DNA from: an uncultured Salinimicrobium sp.
Lineage (GTDB): Bacteria; Bacteroidota; Bacteroidia; Flavobacteriales; Flavobacteriaceae
Direction of reading: 5' to 3'
Assembly (NCBI GenBank): GCA_946887025.1
Contig: CAMPJY010000139.1
Location: forward strand, 1-6,326
Length of the DNA: 6,326 nt
Both the position numbers and the translations under genes were made by a program. Below, piece by piece: positions 1-5,408 of the stretch (positions within the stretch are counted from its first letter, which is position 1; each line of letters starts with the position of its first letter). The notes below the pieces were generated by a model that saw only the letters and a program-made list of their open reading frames with translations, had not been told where the DNA came from and searched no databases.

Positions 1-48
1 CACCACGAACATGCCTACAAGATAAGAAATGCTAAATTTGTGATATGA
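1..48 (+). CDS. C-terminal tail of an unidentified upstream gene (partial)
   Basis: Frame 1 is open from the left edge and encodes HHEHAYKIRNAKFVI before a TGA at 46-48. This stop overlaps the ATG of the next gene (45-47) in an ATGA arrangement, the classic sign of translational coupling in an operon. The other two plus-strand frames close earlier (TAA at 23-25 and TAA at 33-35) and would leave a short gap instead. Fifteen residues are too few to assign a family, and I do not recognise the tail. The choice of frame rests only on the overlap geometry. Confidence 0.4.
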   Translation, partial: HHEHAYKIRNAKFVI

Positions 49-221
49 GCTTTTTGAAGAAAAAAATTCCGCTGGAGGAAGGGGATTATTACCTCACCCC
101 CGAGGGCTATCGCTGCTTTACGGAGCAATACCACCTGAAGCGCGGCTACTGCTGCCAGAGCGGCTGCAGGCACTGCCCCTATGGATTCAACAATAAAACC
201 GGACAACAGAAGAAAGACTAA
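45..221 (+). CDS. DUF5522-type cysteine-rich mini-protein (58 aa)
   Basis: This 58-residue protein runs from the ATG at 45 to the TAA at 219-221 and carries the motif RGYCCQSGCRHCPYGF at residues 33-48. That motif is characteristic of the small DUF5522 proteins common in Bacteroidota and some other bacteria. Cysteines 36, 37, 41 and 44 form a CC-x3-C-x2-C knuckle that could bind a metal, with another Cys at 24; metal binding is inferred. The N-terminal half (YYLTPEGYRCFTEQYHLKRG) also fits the family. There is no signal peptide or membrane segment, so it is probably cytoplasmic. Its start overlaps the end of the preceding frame and its stop lies one base before the hutU ATG, so the three genes are almost certainly co-transcribed. 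The molecular function is unknown. Confidence 0.85.
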   Translation: MSFLKKKIPLEEGDYYLTPEGYRCFTEQYHLKRGYCCQSGCRHCPYGFNNKTGQQKKD

Positions 222-222
222 A

Positions 223-2253
223 ATGGATTTCAGACAACAGATACTGCAAGGCATCCCCGATGCCCTTCCTCCACAAAAACCTTACGACCCGGAGGTCAAT
301 CACGCCCCGAAAAGAAAGGAGATACTTTCCCCCAATGAAAAAAAGCTGGCCCTGCAGAATGCCCTGAGGTATTTTGACCCAGAACACCACAAGACCCTGC
401 TGCCTGAATTCCTGGAGGAGCTGAATACCTATGGACGCATCTATATGTACCGTTTTCGTCCCGATTACGAGATGTACGCAAGGCCTGTGGAGGAATATCC
501 GGGGAACTGTGAGCAGGCAAAAGCCATCATGCTGATGATCCAGAACAACCTTGACCCCCGGGTGGCCCAGCATCCTCATGAATTGATCACCTACGGCGGA
601 AATGGAGCCGTTTTTCAGAACTGGGCACAGTATCTGTTGGTGATGCAATATCTCGCTGAAATGACGGAAAACCAGACCCTGGTGATGAATTCGGGGCATC
701 CGCTGGGACTGTTTCCTTCGCACCCCGATGCCCCGAGGGTGGTGGTGACCAACGGGATGATGATCCCCAATTATTCAAAACAGGACGACTGGGAAAAATT
801 CAATGCCCTCGGCGTTACCCAATACGGACAGATGACGGCGGGCAGCTATATGTATATCGGCCCCCAGGGAATCGTCCATGGAACCACCATAACTGTTCTT
901 AATGCTCTTAGGAAAATTGGCGCCAGCACCACTGAAGGTGGCTCCCTTTTTGTGACCTCCGGCCTGGGAGGAATGAGTGGGGCCCAGCCCAAGGCAGGAA
1001 ACATTGCGGGCTGTATCACCGTCTGCGCCGAAGTGAATCCCAAAGCCGTGGAAACCCGTCATTCCCAGGGCTGGGTGGACGAGGTGATCACGGATCTTGC
1101 TGCCCTGAGCCAGAGGGTGAAGCAGGCAAAGCAGAACAAGGAAACCGTATCCATCGCCTTCCAGGGAAATGTGGTGGAAGTCTGGGAACATTTCTACGAA
1201 GAGGGAATTTACATCGAACTGGGAAGCGATCAGACCTCCCTGCACAATCCCTGGGCTGGGGGCTATTACCCCGCAGGATTGAGTTTTGAGGAGTCGAAAA
1301 AAATGATGGCTGAGGAGCCTGAAGCCTTTAAGGCCAAGGTGCAGGAAAGTCTGCGCCGCCATGCAGATGCCATCAACAGGCACACTGCCAAGGGGACCTA
1401 TTTCTTCGATTACGGGAACGCCTTTCTTCTGGAAGCTTCCCGTGCAGGGGCTGAAATATTTAAGGATGCAGAAGGGAATCCCGTAGCCGCTCAGGGAGAC
1501 CAGGTGGAAGAACTGGAGTTTGCTTATCCGAGTTACGTCCAGGATATCATGGGGCCCATGTGTTTTGATTACGGTTTTGGACCCTTCCGCTGGGTCTGCG
1601 CTTCAGGAAAGGAAGAGGATCTCGAGAAAACAGACGCCCTCGCCACGGAAGTGCTTCAGCAGCTTAAGGAAAATGCTCCTGAAGAGATACGGCAGCAGCT
1701 TCAGGACAATATCAAATGGATCCAGGGCGCCCGGGAAAACAGGCTGGTGGTGGGATCCCAGGCGAGGATCCTGTATGCAGATGCCCAGGGAAGAATGGAA
1801 ATTGCCAAGGCTTTCAACGACGCCATTGCAAAGAAAGAGATCGGAATGGTAGTCCTGGGGAGGGACCACCACGATGTTTCGGGGACGGATTCCCCATTCA
1901 GGGAGACTTCCAATATTTACGACGGTTCCCGCTTTACGGCCGATATGGCTATACAGAACGTCATAGGCGACAGTTTCAGGGGCGCCACCTGGGTCAGCAT
2001 CCACAACGGGGGTGGCGTCGGCTGGGGCGAAGTCATCAACGGAGGTTTCGGAATGGTTCTTGATGGTAGTATAGATGCGGAACGCCGACTTAAGTCGATG
2101 CTGTTCTGGGATGTAAATAACGGAATAGCGAGAAGATCATGGGCCCGAAACCAGGGCGCCATCTTTGCTATTAAACGAGCAATGGAAGCGGAGCCGGCCC
2201 TGAAAGTGACGCTCCCGAACCTGGTGGATGAGAAGCTTTTGAATGTATTGTAA
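223..2253 (+). CDS. hutU: urocanate hydratase (urocanase), long form, 676 aa
   Basis: Urocanase (EC 4.2.1.49) is a cytoplasmic enzyme that hydrates urocanate to 4-imidazolone-5-propanoate, the second step of histidine degradation. It uses tightly bound NAD+ as an electrophile. Family hallmarks seen here are YGGNG (124-128), SGHPLG, GLGGMSGAQP (247-256), GRDHHDVSG (546-554) and HNGGGVGWGEVINGG (594-608). FGPFRWVCASG (452-462) lines up with the urocanase signature that contains the active-site Cys of the Pseudomonas enzyme, pointing to Cys459. At 676 aa it is clearly longer than the Pseudomonas/Bacillus type (about 550-560 aa) and matches the long branch that includes animal enzymes. The ATG at 223 is preferred because it follows the DUF5522 stop by one base; the in-frame ATG at 181 would add 14 residues lying inside that gene. 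No other hut gene lies within the window. The protein looks intact. Confidence 0.97.
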   Translation: MDFRQQILQGIPDALPPQKPYDPEVNHAPKRKEILSPNEKKLALQNALRYFDPEHHKTLLPEFLEELNTYGRIYMYRFRPDYEMYARPVEEYPGNCEQAKAIMLMIQNNLDPRVAQHPHELITYGGNGAVFQNWAQYLLVMQYLAEMTENQTLVMNSGHPLGLFPSHPDAPRVVVTNGMMIPNYSKQDDWEKFNALGVTQYGQMTAGSYMYIGPQGIVHGTTITVLNALRKIGASTTEGGSLFVTSGLGGMSGAQPKAGNIAGCITVCAEVNPKAVETRHSQGWVDEVITDLAALSQRVKQAKQNKETVSIAFQGNVVEVWEHFYEEGIYIELGSDQTSLHNPWAGGYYPAGLSFEESKKMMAEEPEAFKAKVQESLRRHADAINRHTAKGTYFFDYGNAFLLEASRAGAEIFKDAEGNPVAAQGDQVEELEFAYPSYVQDIMGPMCFDYGFGPFRWVCASGKEEDLEKTDALATEVLQQLKENAPEEIRQQLQDNIKWIQGARENRLVVGSQARILYADAQGRMEIAKAFNDAIAKKEIGMVVLGRDHHDVSGTDSPFRETSNIYDGSRFTADMAIQNVIGDSFRGATWVSIHNGGGVGWGEVINGGFGMVLDGSIDAERRLKSMLFWDVNNGIARRSWARNQGAIFAIKRAMEAEPALKVTLPNLVDEKLLNVL

Positions 2254-2273
2254 ACCAAGTAAAACCTAAACAT

Positions 2274-2813
2274 ATGAAATCTCTTAAAATTACCATGGCA
2301 CTGCTTCTGCTGGGGTTGGTATTCACCTCCTGCAACACCGTCAGGGTCGCCTCTGACTATGACCGGGAAGTGAATTTTGACCAGTACAGCAGCTTTGCCT
2401 TCTTCAAACCTGGAATAGATAAAGCGGAGATCTCTGATCTTGACAAGAAACGTATTCTCCGTGCCATAGAAGCTGAAATGCTGGCCAAAGGATTTACCAA
2501 ATCCGAGGACCCTGACCTGCTGGTAAGCATTTTTACCAAGACCAAAGAAAATATCAACATCTATAACAATCCCTACGGCTATGGATATGGCTGGGGATGG
2601 TATCCTTATTACTGGAGAACAGGTCCTAACACGGTATCCTCCACCACGGAAGGCACCCTGTACATCGACCTGATCGATGCCAGCGAAAAAGAACTGGTAT
2701 GGCAGGGAATGGGAACCGCAGCCCTTGCCTCAGACGTGGATGAAAAACAGGAAAGGATCAATGAAATCGTGAGTGAGATCCTTGCAAAATATCCTCCCGG
2801 AGCCAACGAATAA
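2274..2813 (+). CDS. DUF4136-family lipoprotein (179 aa)
   Basis: The protein opens with a lipoprotein signal: Lys at 2 and 5, a hydrophobic core (MALLLLGLVF) and the lipobox FTSC, giving lipidated Cys20. The mature part has the DUF4136 pattern: VASDYDREVNFDQYSSFAFF near the N-terminus, a helix with RILRAIEAEMLAKGF, then EDPDLLVSIFTK. Near the C-terminus, GTLYIDLIDASEKELVWQG is typical of the family. An aromatic/glycine segment, YNNPYGYGYGWGWYPYYW (97-114), interrupts the fold. It is probably anchored in the outer membrane, facing the periplasm, because there is no acidic surface-export signal just after Cys20 (inferred). The function of the family is unknown. It starts 20 bases after hutU and is followed by the operon terminator, so it is probably transcribed with hutU, although a link to histidine degradation is not evident from its sequence. 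Confidence 0.9.
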   Translation: MKSLKITMALLLLGLVFTSCNTVRVASDYDREVNFDQYSSFAFFKPGIDKAEISDLDKKRILRAIEAEMLAKGFTKSEDPDLLVSIFTKTKENINIYNNPYGYGYGWGWYPYYWRTGPNTVSSTTEGTLYIDLIDASEKELVWQGMGTAALASDVDEKQERINEIVSEILAKYPPGANE

Positions 2814-2834
2814 AATAGCATTCACATTATATAG

Positions 2835-2858
2835 AAACGCCCTCTCGGGGCGTTTTTT
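2835..2858 (+). terminator. Rho-independent terminator of the DUF5522-hutU-lipoprotein operon
   Basis: An 8-bp perfect stem, AAACGCCC (2835-2842) and GGGCGTTT (2848-2855), encloses a 5-base loop, TCTCG. The T-run continues to 2858 and is followed by GTTTTA. It lies 21 bases after the lipoprotein stop. The GC-rich centre with A and T flanks is the canonical intrinsic terminator form. Confidence 0.9.
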
Positions 2859-2887
2859 GTTTTATGGACTTTACACCTGAAATTTTG

Positions 2888-2895
2888 TACCTTTA
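2888..2895 (+). promoter_or_regulatory. possible Bacteroidota -7 promoter element for the hydroxylase gene
   Basis: TACCTTTA matches the Bacteroidota -7 consensus TAnnTTTG at every fixed position but the last. It lies between the upstream terminator and the hydroxylase gene, where a promoter is expected. Transcription would begin near 2900, giving a very short leader before the ATG at 2919. I see no convincing -33 TTTG at the usual spacing, so this is only a candidate. Confidence 0.3.
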
Positions 2896-2918
2896 GACAA
2901 GTGAATACCAGCATTCCT

Positions 2919-4682
2919 ATGAAAGAAGATTTTGAATCTAACGAGATCATCGACCGGCTTCCGGGGCATCTGAAACAGTTCATCAAGCCGCAGAATTATG
3001 AGGAGTATTCCCCCATAAATCAGGCGGTGTGGCGTTATGTGATGCGCAAGAACGTCGAATACCTGAGCAAGGTAGCCCATTCCTCCTATTTGGAGGGACT
3101 GCGGCAGACGGGGATTTCCATAGATCATATTCCCAATATGTACGGAATGAACCGCATCCTGAAGGAAATAGGCTGGGCGGCGGTAGCGGTGGATGGGTTC
3201 ATCCCTCCCACGGCTTTTATGGAGTTCCAGGCCTTCAATGTGCTGGTCATCGCCAGCGATATCCGACAACTCGAACATATAGAATACACCCCGGCCCCTG
3301 ATATCATTCACGAGGGCGCAGGGCATGCCCCTATCATCGCCAATCCGGAATACGCGGAATACCTCCGCCGCTTCGGGGAAATAGGCTGTAAGGCCATCTC
3401 CAGCGCCAGGGATCACGAGATCTATGAGGCTATCCGCCATTTATCCATCATCAAGGAAGCTGAAGATACTCCCCAGGAGGAAATTGATGCCGCCGAGAAA
3501 CGGGTGGATGAACTTCAGAATGACGTGCGGGAACAAAGCGAGATGGCGCAGATACGGAATCTTCATTGGTGGACCGTGGAATACGGATTAATAGGAACTC
3601 TTGAAGATCCGAAGATTTACGGCGCCGGCCTGCTCTCCTCCATCGGGGAAAGCGCCTGGTGCATGACGGATGAGGTGAAAAAGCTGCCTTATACCATTGA
3701 AGCTGCAAAGCAGGAATTTGACATCACCAAACCCCAGCCGCAGTTATATGTGACTCCGGATTTCGCCCATCTAAGTTCCGTGTTGGAAGAATTCGCCAAC
3801 AAAATGGCCATCCGTAAAGGCGGACTTGAGGGCTTGAAAAAAGTCATCACCTCCGGGAATCTGGGTACCATAGAATTGAGCACCGGGATCCAGATTTCCG
3901 GGGAATTCAGCAGAGTCATTGAATTCGAGGGAAAACCGGTCTACTTCCAGACCACCGGCCCCACGGCCCTTGCCTCCAGGGAAAAAGAACTGGTGGGCCA
4001 TGGCGTGGAGAACCATCCGGAAGGTTTCGGTTCCCCCGTCGGAAAATTAAAAGGCATTAATCTCGCCATAGAAGATATGAGTCCCCGGGACCTGCGGGCC
4101 TATGACATCTACGAAGGGGAAAGCATCAGCTTCGAATTCGAAGGCGGGGTGCTGGTGAAAGGGGAAATTATTACAGGGACCCGGAATCTTCAGGGGAAGA
4201 TTGTGTTGATCAGTCTTAAGAACTGTACGGTGACTTATCAGGAGGAGCTTTTGTTCAGACCCGAATGGGGCCAGTACGATATGGCTATTGGCAAGGAAAT
4301 CATTTCAGCCTTTGCAGGGCCTGCGGATCCTAAATCCTTCGACCTGATCACTCATAAGACTTCCTCTACCACCATCAAGAGCAAACGCAGCCCTGAGCGG
4401 GAGGAGCTGGAATCCTTGTATGAATCTGTGAGGAATATCAGGGAAGGAAAGAACACCAAATTTTCCCTGGAGGCTGCCTTTGATCTGGTTTCCAAATACC
4501 ATCCGAAGGACTGGCTGCTTTCGGTGGAGATCTATGAGCTGGCATACGAGCATGATGAAAAGCTGGCGGAGCGGGTGCTTAAGCATTTGGAAAAGCTGAA
4601 GGCGGAAAGACCAAAAGTGGCGCATTTAATTGATGGAGGGGTGGAACTGGTGAAGTCACATCTTTCTATCCCACAGACTTGA
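2919..4682 (+). CDS. phhA: aromatic amino acid hydroxylase (phenylalanine 4-monooxygenase type), long form, 587 aa
   Basis: This is a pterin-dependent, non-haem iron hydroxylase, probably converting phenylalanine to tyrosine with O2 and a tetrahydropterin. Compared with human PAH from memory, the core (about residues 20-299) has IRQLEHIEYTPAPDIIHEGAGH with substrate-binding Arg116, iron ligands His131 and His136, then WWTVEYG with ligand Glu221, YGAGLLSSIGES (234-245) and DITKPQPQLYVTPDF (268-282). Oddities: the two His and the Glu ligand are 85 residues apart rather than 40, because of a charged helical insertion around 160-213, and residues 300-587 form an extra C-terminal region (probably beta-rich, then a helical tail from about 491) of unknown role. 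There is no N-terminal ACT domain. The ATG at 2919 is preferred over the in-frame GTG at 2901, which would sit at the predicted transcript start. Substrate choice (Phe or Trp) cannot be fixed from sequence alone; the symbol is by homology of the core. Confidence 0.93.
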   Translation: MKEDFESNEIIDRLPGHLKQFIKPQNYEEYSPINQAVWRYVMRKNVEYLSKVAHSSYLEGLRQTGISIDHIPNMYGMNRILKEIGWAAVAVDGFIPPTAFMEFQAFNVLVIASDIRQLEHIEYTPAPDIIHEGAGHAPIIANPEYAEYLRRFGEIGCKAISSARDHEIYEAIRHLSIIKEAEDTPQEEIDAAEKRVDELQNDVREQSEMAQIRNLHWWTVEYGLIGTLEDPKIYGAGLLSSIGESAWCMTDEVKKLPYTIEAAKQEFDITKPQPQLYVTPDFAHLSSVLEEFANKMAIRKGGLEGLKKVITSGNLGTIELSTGIQISGEFSRVIEFEGKPVYFQTTGPTALASREKELVGHGVENHPEGFGSPVGKLKGINLAIEDMSPRDLRAYDIYEGESISFEFEGGVLVKGEIITGTRNLQGKIVLISLKNCTVTYQEELLFRPEWGQYDMAIGKEIISAFAGPADPKSFDLITHKTSSTTIKSKRSPEREELESLYESVRNIREGKNTKFSLEAAFDLVSKYHPKDWLLSVEIYELAYEHDEKLAERVLKHLEKLKAERPKVAHLIDGGVELVKSHLSIPQT

Positions 4683-4716
4683 CAGGTTTTCAAAACCAGT
4701 TAGCTGGGCGCCGCCA

Positions 4717-5331
4717 TCACAGCTTCAACGCCTCCAGCTCTTCTTCATTGCTGAATTCCTCGTTGTTGTACTTCAGGGTCCATCCCATGGTACTGGTGAG
4801 TATGTAAAGCTTCTGCAACTCACTTATCAATCGGTTCTGCGCATTGCTCAGGAGCGTGGAATTCGCCACCTTCTTTTTCAGGTCCGCATTAATGCGCTGC
4901 TTTATCTTGTTGTGGTCGTCTCCATCAAACTTATTGAGGTAGTCCTGGGTGATGTCGTAATATTTGATATCCGGATAAATTTTGACCTCCTCTTCCGGAA
5001 TGTGTTTTATAAGCACGGTTTTGTTCTCCTCATCCACTTCCACCTCCATTTTGCTCAGATCGTAAGCCACCGTCACATCAGTGTTCACCACTATCAAGGC
5101 TTTCTTCTGCGCAGACAGCACATCAAAGTAGAATTTCTTGGAATCCTTAAAGGAATACACCTGGGAAAACGTGCCCTCGGTCACCACCAGTTTCCCCACA
5201 TTTTTGATCTGCTCCTGGATCAGGGAACTGCTTTCCTCCAGCCGGTCGCGCTCTTCATTCCTGTTTTCGCAGTACCTGAAGCCAAAGACGAAAATGAGAA
5301 CAAGGCCGGCACCAAGAAGAACTTTTTTCAT
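4717..5331 (-). CDS. DUF4230-family single-pass membrane protein (204 aa)
   Basis: The protein begins MKKVLLGAGLVLIFVFGF, one hydrophobic segment at about residues 4-18, so it is probably membrane-anchored with the rest outside the cytoplasm. Cys21 follows FRY, which is not a lipobox. A charged, possibly coiled stretch follows (about 22-45), then GKLVVTEGTFSQVYSFKDSKKFYFDVLSAQKKALIVVNTDVTVAYDLSK-type beta-rich sequence, a pattern I recognise as DUF4230. The C-terminal third is helical, with a KQRINADLKKKVANS segment, and ends with an acidic tail (EEFSNEEELEALKL). The function is unknown. It converges on the hydroxylase gene with only 34 bases between the stops, and lies 77 bases downstream of the GSCFA gene on the same strand, so read-through from that gene is possible. 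The ATG at 5331 is supported by the hydrophobic N-terminus following directly. Confidence 0.85.
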   Translation of the reverse strand: MKKVLLGAGLVLIFVFGFRYCENRNEERDRLEESSSLIQEQIKNVGKLVVTEGTFSQVYSFKDSKKFYFDVLSAQKKALIVVNTDVTVAYDLSKMEVEVDEENKTVLIKHIPEEEVKIYPDIKYYDITQDYLNKFDGDDHNKIKQRINADLKKKVANSTLLSNAQNRLISELQKLYILTSTMGWTLKYNNEEFSNEEELEALKL

Positions 5332-5350
5332 TGGGATTGGGGTTTAAAAG

Positions 5351-5358
5351 GAAAGTTA
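5351..5358 (-). promoter_or_regulatory. weak -7 promoter-like element before the DUF4230 gene
   Basis: On the minus strand this reads TAACTTTC, one mismatch from the Bacteroidota TAnnTTTG element, 19 bases before the ATG of the DUF4230 gene. No clear -33 element accompanies it, and matches this good occur by chance. It is listed because the 77-base gap (5332-5408) between the two minus-strand genes contains no evident terminator and nothing else recognisable. Confidence 0.2.
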
Positions 5359-5408
5359 CGAAGAAATGTGTCGGGGTCCTGTTAAGGAAATAAAAAGGTG
5401 AGAGTATA

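Noticed and set aside
181..222. In-frame ATG at 181 as the start of hutU (690 aa).
   Set aside because: The extra 14 residues are the out-of-frame reading of the DUF5522 gene, and the ATG at 223 follows that gene's stop by one base and opens with MDFRQQILQGIPD, a typical long-urocanase N-terminus.
775..1383. Long minus-strand open frame (202 aa) opposite hutU.
   Set aside because: It is a shadow of hutU codon usage: no recognisable domain, and hutU is strongly supported over the same bases.
2901..2918. GTG at 2901 as the start of the hydroxylase.
   Set aside because: It adds only six residues (NTSIP with the initiator), lies at or before the likely transcript start, and an ATG follows at 2919 with a normal N-terminus.
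2871..3440. Minus-strand open frame (189 aa) opposite the start of the hydroxylase.
   Set aside because: It overlaps the conserved iron-ligand region of the hydroxylase and encodes nothing recognisable.
3780..4140. Several GAATTC-containing segments (around 3790, 3903, 3921, 4133) as a possible dispersed repeat.
   Set aside because: The similarity does not extend beyond the hexamer and reflects frequent Glu-Phe codon pairs (EFA, EFS, EFE).
4685..4697. Palindrome GGTTTTCAAAACC between the convergent hydroxylase and DUF4230 genes as a bidirectional terminator.
   Set aside because: The stem is AT-rich with at most 5 bp around a 3-base loop and no T-run follows on either strand. It may be chance.
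4912..5385. Plus-strand open frame (157 aa) opposite the DUF4230 gene.
   Set aside because: It is antisense to a recognised family member, has a low-complexity, His/Leu/Phe-rich translation and no family resemblance.
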